This document shows positions 35,779 to 47,721 of a stretch of 64,000 bases of DNA, piece after piece. A model generated the notes under the pieces. The model searched no databases and was not told the DNA's origin. It worked only from the letters and a program-made list of their open reading frames with translations. Position 1 is the first letter of the stretch. Every line of letters starts with the position of its first letter. Source of the stretch: Sarcomyxa edulis (taxonomy: Eukaryota > Basidiomycota > Agaricomycetes > Agaricales > Mycenaceae); the NCBI GenBank assembly GCA_009761415.1, contig QUOL01000003.1, positions 2,418,001 through 2,482,000 on the forward strand, read 5' to 3'. The translations under genes and the position numbers were made by a program.

Positions 35779-36209
35779 GGTTCATAGCTTACAACAGCTT
35801 ACCAATAAGTCATTGCCGGCCGATGATACACGTACGTGTCCTCGTGAGTCAGCTTTAGAATCATTGGAATGATGTCAATCATGTCTGCGCAGCTTGAGTC
35901 CAAGTACGTGCCTTCTATTTCCGATGCATGAGAATGTTGCGGGCCTGAGCATATTGGTTACATAGAGTACGGTTTAGAGTCCGCTTTACCGAAATGACCC
36001 GGGCTTTTGAGGGGCACCTTTGTTGATGATAGTGGCTCGCCGTCAAGTTGTCAAAAGTCAGGACTTGGTCGATGTCTCGAGTCACTAGAATCACGCGAGG
36101 TCACATTACGCGTGACGACACGGTGACAGCTGTTTGGCTACAGCTTCCCCCTTAGATCGTGGAGCCCAACCTCCGACTTGGCTTCAACCCAGCTACACAT
36201 TCAGTATCG
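35779..36209. other. Intergenic, no gene seen
   Basis: Divergent gap between the monooxygenase and the integrase-core relic; nothing recognised. Confidence 0.5.
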
Positions 36210-37440
36210 ATGGCTACAGGAGTGGCAAGCACGCTGCTAGATTCTTTTGAATCTCTCAAATATGATGTATATCTTGTTCTACAAACGGAGGACGACCTTC
36301 GATACGAGCAACAAGTTAATCTCTGTAATCATTGGCTCGCTTATGTAGCTCAGGTTCGCGTTTTCACTCCCAGTTTTCACTCACAAGTACTTTGCTGAAT
36401 ATCAGGAATAGCATCACGCTATTTTATTGCCTGAGGACTATCGGAAAATAGATACTGGCGTCCGAGACATGGTCTACAGTCTCGAGTTTCATCGTCGCGC
36501 GATCGACCAGTTATAACATCCGAAAGGTTACAATTCACTTTGGCATCATGGTACAAAGAAAAGTACGTGGTGACTTATATTATACTACACTACGCGCTTT
36601 TTTTGACCTATCTCGTCAGGTCTGATCCGTTGGAACATTGTAGTTCATGGTTTTTTCGACAACTACTCGCGTCTCATCACCGGCATCCACGCGTCTAACA
36701 ACAACAGTGCCCAGTCCGTTCTTTCGATCTTCTCAAAAGCCGTTTCAGAGAACCGTCTTCCAAGCCGAGTTTGTGGAGATGACGGTGAAGAAAATGTTCT
36801 AGTAGCAGACTATATGGAGGGCGTCAGAGGAAGTGATAGAGGCTCGTACATATGGGGCCGGTTCGTTTTATCATTGATTCTCGAAAATCCTTATTTCTAA
36901 TGGGTCATTTCCAGGGCCAGTCACAACTTTCAACTCGGACGTTTCTGGACCCAATATACGAGGAGCATTGGATCTAAATGGCAGCATTTCTTCGAAGAAC
37001 TCGAAGATTACTGCGGTCTGAATGTCGACAAAACATCCCACATCTGGCTTCTTCATTTCCTCTTCCTGGAGGCTATCAACGAAGAGATCACGATGTGGGC
37101 TGGTGCCTGGAACCACCACAAGATGACCTTTTCTCGTTTACCCCGCGGTCAGGCTAGCAAAAGCCCGAAAGACCAGCAATTCTTCGGCGCGATGCCCATC
37201 GGCAGCTTTCAGCCTCCCCCTGATGACATTAACCTTGCCGGCGACCCTTTCATCGTCCATGTTCCAGACCAATTTTGCATCGATGAAGTTCATCCACCCG
37301 ACTGTCCACTCGCTGCGAATCAAGTACAGACCTTGAAATATCGGCTTGCTCGGCTTCCCCGAGGAGGAACCATGGAGGATCGCCGTACCTTATGGGTGGA
37401 AGGACTCACGATTTGCTCTGGCTGGTCACCGCTGTTTTGA
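36210..37440 (+). pseudogene. Integrase core domain protein, transposon-derived, probably decayed
   Basis: Resembles the integrase-core proteins that Agaricomycetes carry in many copies as transposon relics. Recognisable blocks: MATGVASTLLDSFESLKYD, RDMVYSLEFHRRAIDQL, FDNYSRLITGIHASNNNSAQ, FSKAVSENRLPSRV then GDDGEENVLVADYM, NFQLGRFWTQYTRSIGSKW and HIWLLHFLFLEAINEEI. Between 36512 and 36660 the frame is broken: a TAA follows RAIDQL at about 36512, no tidy intron restores the missing block, and a run of six T at 36651-36656 shifts WFF-DNY out of phase by one base. A spliced product using an acceptor at 36640 cannot be ruled out. No terminal repeats were found by eye. Confidence 0.6.
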
Positions 37441-37766
37441 AATGCAACATATTCTCTCGTTTCTTGAAAGACGGTTCTAGATTATTATTCAACTCTAACT
37501 TCTTTGATTGGCGTACCTTACCTTGCCAGACCTTATAATACCTTCGTCTAATGTGTTACGATATCCAAGCCTTTGATGCAGACGAGACAGGAAGGCAGCA
37601 TCCAGATCCATATCGCAAGAACAGATCACGATTCGAACCGTAAAACCTGTTACGTTGACCGTGAATCTACAGTGACAGGATAGCAAGGACAAACCTGTCG
37701 ATCTACGACAAGTCAACGTTCGTTCCCCTGTCAAAGGGGGGGTTATGTACTGGGGTTTTTAGAGAG

Positions 37767-38913
37767 TTAGACAATGGGTAATTCAGCTTCTTCCATATTC
37801 CTTTGCCTTTCGGTGGGGTCCCAACCATCTATGCCACTGAAATCGATCTTCACACCAAGGTACCTCAATTTGAATTGTAACTCGGGGACATGAGGTATTG
37901 TTAGTCTCCAGCTGTCTCCGCTGATGTGGTATAACGTCAGCGACTCAGTAAAATATACTTGCGTATAAAACAGAGGGATACGTACGTTGCAGTACCATAT
38001 ACCGAAGATCCCGCCTGCGCGACCTGCTTCAACGTCTGATCCCGGTTTGACCGTGAATCGTATATCCATATATTCAACCCGGAATATATTTCCTGCCATC
38101 CACGTCTATCAACCAAACGATTTCGAGGCGTGATTCGGTTCGTCCCATGGGGTGGTTGAGGTGCTTTTCGAATATCCACGTTGTTGAACATACGAAGAGC
38201 CGCGAGGTTAGACATGCCGGTTAGTTTCGCCCTGTCCTGGGGAGAATCGGGGTCGATGATTTTGATAATCGGGTACGGAATTTCGTCGATCGATTCATCC
38301 TCTGAATCCGAGTCCGAGCCATCGCCCTCGCCGTCGTCCATAGCAACATCCTCCTCAGCATCGGCCTGTTTCGCAGAGGCACCAATCGTTTCCTTCGTAG
38401 AGTCATGAGTATCGTCTTCGTGATCATCGTCCTGTTTCATTAAAGCCGCAAATTCCCGCTCGCTGGCGTCTAGTCGAAGACAGAACTCATCCCAGGCTGC
38501 CTGATTAGAGTAGTCCGTTCGAAGTAAAAGACCTGCTTCTGGGGCTTCTTCGACCAAGCTATCAAGCGGATCTGGGTCCAATTCGGGCTGGGTATCAGAA
38601 ATGTCGTCTCGTGATTAAGATTGACAGTTCTCATTTGTATTTGACCGTTGCTGCTCACCCCTAAAGATGCATGTCGCCGATCCAAGACTGCTTGAGGAGT
38701 CGAAGGTGACGATTCGGCCTTTTTCTCGGTCCAAAATTCTTCCAAGACTCGAAGGTGTAGTTTTCGACGTCCTTCATCCGGATGCAATGATTTTATAACT
38801 GGGTACCTGTCCTGGTCATTCATGAGATTTAATGTCCCTCCCGAGATCAAGTCATCACGGACCTTCAAAAACTTTAAAAACTCGGTATTCTGGGGAAGTC
38901 TTCGAGAAGCCAT
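37767..38913 (-). CDS. Conserved protein of unknown function
   Basis: Three exons, 336 residues, with introns of 71 and about 65 bases, all in phase. Start MASRRLPQNTEFLKFLKVRD; a longer upstream frame has no support. The N-terminal third is helical and charged (DEGRRKLHLRVLEEFW); a very acidic, low-complexity stretch (about 150-185, EDVAMDDGEGDGSDSDSEDE) divides the protein. The C-terminal half is ordered: AALRMFNNVDIRKAPQPPHG, RGWQEIYSGLNIWIYDSRSN, VYGTATGDSWRLTIPHVPEL, IDFSGIDGWDPTERQRNMEE. I recall similar hypothetical proteins in other basidiomycetes but no assigned function. Confidence 0.65.
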
Positions 38914-39312
38914 GGGATAGTCTGTGACATCGGGATGAGTTCGTGAGTTGCATATTTCAAGAAGAGATTTATGCTCACCGGGTATTGTGGGGGCGAGTGA
39001 AACTTGTGAAAAGGTGGAAATGATGAGGAAATAAACTATCCACAAAGAACACGTGGAAACAACATGTTGTGTTGCCGAGATTCCGCCGGACGTTCCGCAT
39101 GCCAGCTTCTTGGTCACGAGACCGTCCGATCGCGCCTGATCATTTTATTTTGTAACTCAACTGTTCTCGTGTCCAGAGAACGAGACCTGTGCCGTGAGGT
39201 AGCGCTGGTGGTGCGAATTCGAAGACCCATTCGTACAGTTCAGAAGCACCTTGATGTCCCATGCTTAAATACCTGATGATAAGGTGATGGTGGTTTCTAC
39301 CTATCTCCCTCT

Positions 39313-41528
39313 ATGGCACCACCCGTTGGAACGACAGGTACGTTCCCTCTGCCTCAAAACATACACCCTCAAACCTCCTTCAGGCTCCCAATTGACGCGA
39401 GGGAAATGGTTATTCGCCTTTTCATTGGTGACTTCCTTGTTCTTCACATGTCAGTATACATTCTCGATAGCAGCTTCTACACCTTTCTGACGGTCGATAT
39501 GCTACAGGGGGCTTCGCATATGGTGTAAAAAAAAACTCGTAGTCATCTTGCTTCTATGCACTCACACATCGACCCGCAGCTCCTTGATGTGCTCAACGCC
39601 CATTTTCAAGTCGTCTTCGGTATATCCAAGCTACAGAGCACCCTTCTACAGCTGGCATACTTTGTGCGTTTTTGTGGAATCACGACGGTGTATTGGAAAT
39701 TTGACGACTCTATATCCAGGGAGCATATGTTGTGTGGTCCCCGTTCGCTGGTATATTCGTAGGTTTTCTTTTGCTCAGCCTGTGTTTCCCTGGCTGACCT
39801 TCTTCAGATGCGGAGACATGGCTACAAGGTTGGAACCTCGTGAATACTGGGTCACCCATGCTGATATATTTTCTGGACATTCAGAAAGGCATTCACCTGG
39901 GTCTGACGCTTTATAGCTTAGGTCCGTTCTTTCGAATATCATTCACGGATTACAGTCACTCACATAAAATCACCAGGCGCTATTTTCTTCTGGCCTTCAG
40001 CTAGATTCAGAAAGTACGGTGGCTTTGTCGGTTGCACCTTCATCATTGGTTTGTCTATCCATCATGCATCAAGACGAGGATTCCTAATTTCTTCCATGCA
40101 GGCTGCGGTTTGGCGACTCTCGAAGTAGCAGCCAATTCTTATATCTCCGTACTCGGAACACCGAAGTACGCGGCAGCAAGGCTCAACTTTAGTCAAGGCT
40201 TCCAAGGAGTAGCATCATTTGCGGGGCCACTCATTGCTTCACGGTGGTTCTTCCGGGGCAAGAATGCTACTACCCTCGATACCGTGCAATGGTATGTCCT
40301 CCAATCATCGCCTGATAAAATATACTGATTTATATCAACAAAGGGTATATGTCGCAGTTGCTGGCTTGGGGGTCCTCCTCAACATCCTATTCTAGTAAGT
40401 GCACCGTCGCTCTTGCTTAGATTCCCTGCTCACATGTATGCCCAACAAGCTTCTGCGACTTGCCCGAAATCACCGAAGAGGCTCTCGCTGAGGAAATCCA
40501 CGAAGTAGGAATCAAAGCCGACATCGAGCCTTTTTGGAAGCAATATCGTTGCATTTTTGGATTCGTAGCACAAATGGCCTACGTGTACGGTGATAGTCTC
40601 ATTTTCACTCCACGCTAAGCTGACCTTTCCAAATAGTGGCGCTCAGGTCGGTGTCGCAGCGTTTGCGGTGAACTATATGGAGGCGCAGAACATTGGCATA
40701 AGCCCACCCAAGGCCAGCCAACTGTTCTCGTTTTGTCAGATCACATTCACTGTAGGACGGTACGAGTCATCATTGGACAGCCAAGTCCGCATCGAGATTG
40801 ACCATAATTTCCTTCAGCTTTGTCGGTGTCGTCATACTAAACTACGTCGATCCAGCCTTGCTACTGTCCATCTACGGAGTATGTTGTTCAGCGTTCGCTA
40901 TCGGTGTCTCACAAGCCCCAGGGAAAGCAGGCGTAGGTTGTCTGTTTGCACTATTCTTCTTTGAGTCGATTTGTTATCCGGTGAGTGACCCGTTCTAACA
41001 CCCTTCTCGTGCGCAGACAAGAGGCCCTTACAATCGCTTCTATTTCTAGTGCATCTTCACCCTTGGGACGAAGAACCTTGGCGTTTATACGAAGAAAGGC
41101 TCCGGCCTCATTGTCATGGTGCGTGTACTCACTTTTGCCTCATCCGACAGCCTGTTTTCTCATGAGATGTTGTGATATCTGCAATCCATAGGGAGTCGGA
41201 GGTGGAGCGTGGTATCCTCCAGCCCAGGGTTCTATTGCAAATCACAACGTTCGGAAGTCATACCTGGTTCCGCTGTCCGGATATCTTGCAATGACTGTTT
41301 ACGCTATGTGAGCTGCATAGCCCATTACCCTTGAAAGCGCGACGGAGAGCTGACGAAAGAGATTCGATGAACAGCGGTCTTGTACTTGACCAAACAGTCA
41401 AAGGGCATTTCCGTTTCCGCAACATCGATGAATTGGCTGAACTTCGAGCAGCCACCGTTGAAGTCATCGACGAAAAGGTACCGTCGGAGAAGGAAAAGGC
41501 GAGCACCGAGTATGTCGAGGAAGTATGA
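39313..41528 (+). CDS. MFS sugar permease, FucP (fucose/hexose)-like
   Basis: Proton-linked sugar symporter of the FucP/GluP branch of the major facilitator superfamily, plasma membrane, about 470 residues and 12 helices. About 15 short exons. Seen: GFAYGLLDVLNAHFQVVFGI (helix 1, with the Asn/His pair of this branch), STLLQLAYFGAYVVWSPFA, RRHGYKKGIHLGLTLYSLGA, GCGLATLEVAANSYISVLG, RLNFSQGFQGVASFAGPLIA, AAFAVNYMEAQNIGISPPKA, CLFALFFFESICYPCIFTLG, and GGGAWYPPAQGSIANHN. The tail IDELAELRAATVEVIDEKV is charged. The last junction uses the acceptor before GATTCGATG (52-base intron), which removes an odd basic stretch. Confidence 0.85.
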
Positions 41529-41787
41529 GTGAGACCGTGTGTCTCGCGCTATCACTATAACCGCCTAACGGTATATAGTCATGCCCATTCGTGGATAGAC
41601 GGACTTACAGATAGACTATCTCTCACGGAACGAACCCTGTGGATATAATTTTAAATCGTTCTCTCTTGCATCTGACCTGACTGAAGCAAATGAATTTCGC
41701 AAGTTCATACTGCAGATGTTCGAGAGCCTGCTACTCGGTCTACAACCTATAATGGGGGGGTCGAGGATCAGAAAGAAGGACGATTTA

Positions 41788-42399
41788 CTATACAAATAGT
41801 GACGTTAGAGATGCACATACATCTCGGATATAAGGCAGTGATAGCGCGGTTCCTATGAATGGTAATTGTCGTAGGAATGTGACGATGACTGGAAAGAAGT
41901 CTCTGTTTAATCCATTCAAACTCAGCGGACATTAAGAAACATTTTAATAGAGAGAGACGCACCCAAATAGATTCAAAAACCCAAATGTTTCGACCAGAAT
42001 CCCCGTAAACGGCCATTTGAAGAATACTAGTAATATGCCGCCCAAGAAACAGACAGTCCCGCGTATTTTTTGCTTCCGAGCGAAGAAATAGAAAGTCTTC
42101 TGGGGTCCGATGATTAGAGTGAGACCAGAGAGGAATAAAACCTGCAGTATTCCGAGGATGCAAGAACGTCCAGTCGTGTTAGTGAAGTAGACGATCGGTA
42201 GGTGGAGAAGAGCATACATTTCCAAGAGCAAGAAGTGACCCGTCGAAGAACAGCATCACGCCCAAGAGCAAAAACAGAGCCCCGAACGAAGTGAGGGCTA
42301 CGCCAATTTCTGTATCGAAGAACACACATGTTAGGCCGCCGTCAAGTAGACGCTAGTTCTCCAAGACATGTGCTGACTTTGTGCATCCGATAACCACAT
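41788..42399 (-). CDS. GOT1: Golgi transport protein Got1
   Basis: Small tetraspanning membrane protein of ER-Golgi vesicles, Got1/Sft2 family. Four exons, about 140 residues. MWLSDAQKIGVALTSFGALF starts the protein; the first helix pair is FLLLGVMLFFDGSLLALGN and LFLSGLTLIIGPQKTFYFFA; then RKQKIRGTVCFLGGILLVFF and KWPFTGILVETFGFLNLFGD. The C-terminal part FFPVIVTFLRQLPFIGTALS is nearly identical to the family. The stop follows a short tail SLTSLFV. Confidence 0.95.
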
Positions 42400-43667
42400 G
42401 TTTTGCCTGATACTGGGGTATTATAGAGGATGTTTCTGAAGATAATGGAGCTCAAAAAAGAGGAATGAAACCAAGAAGTACGCTGCCCGCTGCGCTCGCC
42501 GCTGAGTCGTGGACTCGTGGTTGTTTTTGACGGGTGTGACGTGTGACCATCGGTGACCGTACGTGGCAGTCGTGTTTGCCACACTTGTACAAATTAGGCC
42601 AAATGAGGAAATTGGGACAAAAGAAACCACTTCTAGTGGCAATTTCAGCCAACTTTCACCTTGCTTTCACCGACATGAACCTGAACACTCCGCAATCTAT
42701 CTGCCTATTCCGCGAAAAGTAACAGGCTTTCTCAAGTTCCATATCCTGAATGCCAACGACGTCGAGCTAAGCGCTCTCTCTTTGATTTCGGCGACAATCG
42801 AGCCTCAACAGCAAGGGGTTAATGAAATGAAGTGTTGGAAAACTCGGAAAGCGATCAAAAATCATTGTGAGGCATAACTATGCATCTCGTCGCCCGTATG
42901 TCCAATTTTTGCCGGTGTGGTTTCTTTGATCTTGTAGATACACAGTATCTATTTGGCTTTCGCCTTTCGATCAAACAACCGCCGATGATATGAGTGCAAG
43001 TATGAGTGCTTCGCTTAGCAATCACTTGAAACGCGGTGGTCTTTTGAAGGTACACACGGCTGCTTCTTCGTAGGTGATACCAGGTCCCACTAAAATCTTA
43101 AATGGGGCGCACGCCCACAAGAAGCTGGCTAATGGGAGCATCGGCCTAGCCTGGAGATATCAACACACCCAGCACTTCGGCGCAGCTATTCCCACATGAG
43201 CTTGGGGGATGTTACCGCGGCTGCGAGGGTGCTTCTGTACGAAAGGCCTGTGAATATTGGAATACTTCCGCCCACATCAGCATGTGCTACTAACATTGGA
43301 GTCGCTGATTGCTTTTTAAAGGAAGCGCTGAAGGTCATAAGGTGGAGCTAGTCCCTCAATTTGTATCTTTTGTGTAGACAACGGGACCTAAGAGCCAGTA
43401 TTTATGTTCAAGCTGAACCTTACTGCTTACTGGCACTCCGTGATTATCGGCTTCTCACCTTCACTGATGTTAGATCCAGATTAGTTGTTCGACTGATCAG
43501 TACTCAGTTATTTTCTCATATTAAGGATTCGAGACTATGGAGATGTACAGTATGATACGACCAGCGGTTTCAAAGGGATGACGGGATCAACGAAAGCAAG
43601 GGTATGCATGGAATAGATGTTTGAAAAAAGGCCAGTAAGTGGATGGAGAGGGTGGGCAACGGATCGA
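42400..43667. other. Intergenic 1.27 kb, no gene seen
   Basis: Between the start of GOT1 and the 3' end of the BTB-like gene. A 104-codon plus-strand frame (42563-42877) and a 66-codon minus frame (42855-43055) resemble nothing known. Confidence 0.5.
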
Positions 43668-44829
43668 TCATATTGTGCGCTAAAGAGGGGGGGGAATAGG
43701 TAAGTCATACGACTCGCCGATCCAAGGACGAGAGCTTGATCCATACCTTGACGCCCATCCACTGATGAATAAGAGTTTTGATCCTATTCGCGAGAGAATG
43801 ACGGCACATGGCACAACTCAGATTATCTCCTAGACCGTTAAACGTGTGTTGTATAGTGCCCGCAGAAAGATCTAGAAGTCGTAGGATCAGCATAGAATAA
43901 AGTAGATATCCAAATGACCGACCAGGTCTAGGATCCCACACGAGATACGAAGATGCCATCGCCCATGCCGTAGCAAGCTTTTTCTGCTCCTCGATACCAC
44001 ATGTCGTGGTCGACGGATGAAGATCCGGAGGCAACCGTAAGACACGTCGCAGGGCGTCGCAGCGGCCGAGATGCAAGAAAAAGAGACGTTTTAGATATAC
44101 CGGACCCATAGTCTCGCATACTTCGTCAGTGATTGTACTGAGAGACAATGATAGAAGGTGAGGCGATGTCGCTACAGCCAGATCGTAGAGATCATGATGC
44201 CCTGCAAGAGCGTAGAGCTCTAGTGGTGACGTGGAAGCCTTAGAGAGAAGGACGTCGTACAGGGGTGTTGTTGAGCGAATATTTTGGACATTGAGCCCAT
44301 ATGTCGACAGCGAGTTCACTGCGATCGACAGTTTATCAAAAGCAGGGAAGTACTGTGCGCAGGAGATATTATACGCGGTATGGAGTATGATGTTTAGAAC
44401 TTCTGAGGACTCAGGGACAGATATCACGGATGGCTTTTGACCATATTCCTCGTTAGAATACGAATCTCGGGGTGGAGTGGGCGGCGGCGCGTTCGGACGT
44501 TGCGAATTGTCGTGTTGGGTGAGATAGACAACGCCGGAATGAACATAGAAAAGAACAGAGTCAAGCGATACGAGGATCAGATCAGGATCAAGACGAGAAA
44601 GTTGAGCGCTAGGGTGGAAAGTGCTCGAAACGGAGATAATCGACTCGTCAAACTCTTCGATCTGCGAGACAGATTCAGCAGGGGACTGTGGGTCAATGAT
44701 CATGAGCACTGTTCTCACAGAAAGCATGACACTATGATAGCAGAGATATCGACGTACGAACGAGTTTGATCCTGACATGCTGGAATATGAGTCTTGTGCG
44801 CCACCGTCACCCCAGCTATAGCTTTGCAT
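43668..44829 (-). CDS. BTB/POZ-like domain protein of unknown function
   Basis: Three exons, about 340 residues; the C-terminal exon adds only RTI after an intron that begins gtatgg, matching the end I recall in relatives. The BTB-like core is PDLILVSLDSVLFYVHSGVV, SVISVPESSEVLNIILHTAY and NISCAQYFPAFDKLSIAVNS. The remainder is a helical BACK-like region: STSPLELYALAGHHDLYDLA, SPHLLSLSLSTITDEVCETM, GPVYLKRLFFLHLGRCDALR, EEQKKLATAWAMASSYLVWD, and CAMCRHSLANRIKTLIHQW. This arrangement is common among basidiomycete hypothetical proteins; substrate-adaptor function is only inferred from the BTB fold. Confidence 0.7.
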
Positions 44830-47721
44830 GTCTACAGCAGCACAATCTGTATATTTCTGAGTGTAGTATGAGGGAGTAGGGAGTACGGTTCAGAAGATTT
44901 GGAAGATCTTCGGCGGGCCTTAAGTATCTCAACGAGTTGCTGTGAAAGCGGCGAAACGCTGGGAAGTGGAACGTTGCAGGAACGATTGTGGCTTTCGACC
45001 CACAGAGCAAGCACCATGCCGAACGCCTGGGACAAGGTCGTGGAAGATTTCTGTGCATTTGGAGGATCGTCGCTGAGATCGTCGCTCGCCACAAGAGGAA
45101 GAACGTAAGGCGTTCATCATAATAGGGAAAGATGACTTCCGGAAGTTCTCCAGGACGGAATGAGCCTGACTATGCTCTCTCTCCCTCTCTCTCTCGAGGC
45201 ATGAATAGAGCAAGTGAGAGAGAATAGATTGAACTACAACTGCAAATCGTTGGACATACCGAGAGTACAATGTCGAACCATGGACACGTGACGACGGACA
45301 CGTGTTGAGCTATAAACTCGACCCTGAAAATACGTGCGCAAGGTCAACAATAGTCGTCAATCGTATGTCTCTGTCGACTTACAAGAATGACTGTATCGAG
45401 AGGGAGCCATTCTGTGGCGTTCGACGATCCGGAGAAAATGATACAAGCCTCCAAGGTTCAAGCTTAAGGGTCTTGTCAACGCTGATAGCTGACTCATCAT
45501 TATTATTCAGAGTCCTCCAAAAAGACGGGTATTCAAATAAAGTCCTGCCGAGAGAAGCATCAGCAAAGAAAAGAAGCTTCCACTCCACAAACCCTATGAC
45601 TGCGAACAACCACTGCGAAGACTGACCATAACTACCGAAAATTGACTCAGACACCGGCGTGCATCGCCAACGATTTGCGTCTACTCACAGAACACTATTG
45701 TCAGCGCGATGTTCCGGACGAATGGATATGAATGTCCTCAATCAGCTCGGGCTACGAGGACTATAAAGAGGGATCGTACTGACGCCATGGGCGCCCCGCC
45801 CCATCTGTAGCGGTGTAGATGGCAACATATCCAGGGAGGACATAGAGGAGAATGATCTCCTTATCAATCACTGTCGATAGAATGACAACGAGGATGATAG
45901 ACTCACCGTGTCATTTTTGATCGATTTTAAATTTCAACAAGCGAAGAGAGGAGCCTGGTGGCTATTGTGAGAGTGTTCGATGCAGCACGAACCCCTGTGA
46001 CCAGAAGAGTATCTGACATGGTCTCCACTGACGTACATTGAACGCTGGAGTCACGGAGTCTGATCAGCCTTCATTGGAGTGAACGATGAGAATAAAATCG
46101 ACGGCGAAGTGATCGAACAAGTAATCCCGAGGACCTTTGGTATCAGCGACAAGTTCCAAGTGAGTTAATCAACAGCGAGCGTTAGGCAAGAACCTTTTGG
46201 CTTACAAAGAGAGTCATAGCTCAACACCGCCTGGTGTCAGATCGCAAATAGACCTCAGTCAAAAATTGTCTGACCAATCGAGTCCCATATAGCGAGTCAC
46301 CGTGTCGGATATGAGGTTCTTGAGTCCCGGCCCCAGGATTAGAGCGTCATGAAATCGGTTGTTGGACTTGTTTCTGACCAAATAAATCTTTTGGATAGCC
46401 AGTCTCAGCTAGATGGGTAACACGAAATGAATCACACTCACGAAAGTAGATTGTAGATTGGGCATATAACAAGAGTCTGAGACAAAGGGACATGAGAACA
46501 GGTTCGGTTGGAATGCCTCGCGGCTAAAGTTACACACTGACTGTATCGGTGGGAAGCATGCTGGTGGAATATTTTAAACCGATAAGCATAAGCTGCGAGA
46601 GAAGTTTAAGCATTCGTGCTTGATCATTCAAGCAAAAATGAATAGATGACAGCGGCCAATTTCGAATCGATCAACGCACCAGAACTCGTCTCGAAATTAT
46701 TTTTTGACTATCTGTGGCGCCGAGATGTTACATGTTCTCAAAAGGCAACGGCTAGAAAGAAGAGAAGAGAGACGAGACGGGTACTCGGTAAGATCGTCTG
46801 AGCGAGTACGAACCACGGCTCAGGTTGCGAATGTGACCGCCCGCCGAAGGTTTTTCCGGCGCAAGGCTGTTGCCGGTAGTATAAAAAAAGCAGGTCTTTG
46901 ATTATCAGCACTCGTTTCCAGGTAGAGTAAGTTCTGCTGACCTAAGTATTCCTGATCCCTAGGAAACACCTCTTAGCAGGTATCCAGATGGGATGAAAAA
47001 GAAATGTGACCGCCTGATTGCCTAAGAAAATCGAAAAGCTGCCACTGCCACGGTCATGAACGACGATGAAGGACTTCTGTCGAAATGAAATCGCGAGCAC
47101 TCGTTCAAGGGTCTCATATTCTAGCCGTGATCGCTGACGCGGAGTAGAACAAGCTCAAAATGACTCTTCTTGTGTCGGCGAACCTTTGATTATCTTTATC
47201 TTTGATTATCTTTATCAGCACACATTCCTAGGAAGAGTACGTCCAACTTACCTATTTATGATCCCTGATCCCCATCCATAAAAAAAACCTGTGAGCTTCG
47301 AGGTATCCAGATGGAAAATAAAATCAATGTGACAAGCCTGCCATTGATTGCCTAAGATAAAATAAAATCGAAAAGCTCAGGCTGCCACGACGATGAAGTA
47401 CTTCTGGCCAGATAAAATCACGAGCACTCGTTCAAAAGTCTCATATCGTGACCGTGATTGCGGATGCGGATGCGGAGTAAGACAAGCTCAACGTATCACA
47501 CATCATCGGCGAACCTACTCCCAATTTCAAATACATACGAGTGATTTGTACGTGTTGTCCTACAGCTTCGGATTAGGCATGTTCTAACGAATGGAGATCC
47601 GTGGATGGAAAAACATACAGTAGATCTGCAAAGTTGAAAGAGAAAATCAGAAAACGCGCGAAAACGAGGGATGCATAACAAGGGTTTTCACGAACTATAG
47701 CAACGCAGTACCAAACAGACC
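44830..47721. other. Gene-poor stretch of 2.9 kb
   Basis: Contains an open frame on the minus strand at 44832-45092 (86 codons without ATG), a CT-rich microsatellite near 45177-45198, and the tandem duplication listed separately. No complete gene could be built. Confidence 0.5.
46896..47516 (+). repeat. Diverged direct tandem duplication, two units of about 290 and 330 bases
   Basis: Unit 1 (46896-47185) and unit 2 (47184-47516) share in the same order: ctttgattatc...tcagcac, ggtatccagatgg, attgcctaag, aaaatcgaaaagct, gacgatgaag, gcgagcactcgttcaa or its acgagcactcg variant, gtctcatat, gcggagta, caagctcaa and tcggcgaacct. Unit 2 has extra AT-rich insertions and a doubled ctttgattatctttat at 47184-47217. 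Units are too diverged to be recent and hold no long open frame. Confidence 0.7.
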
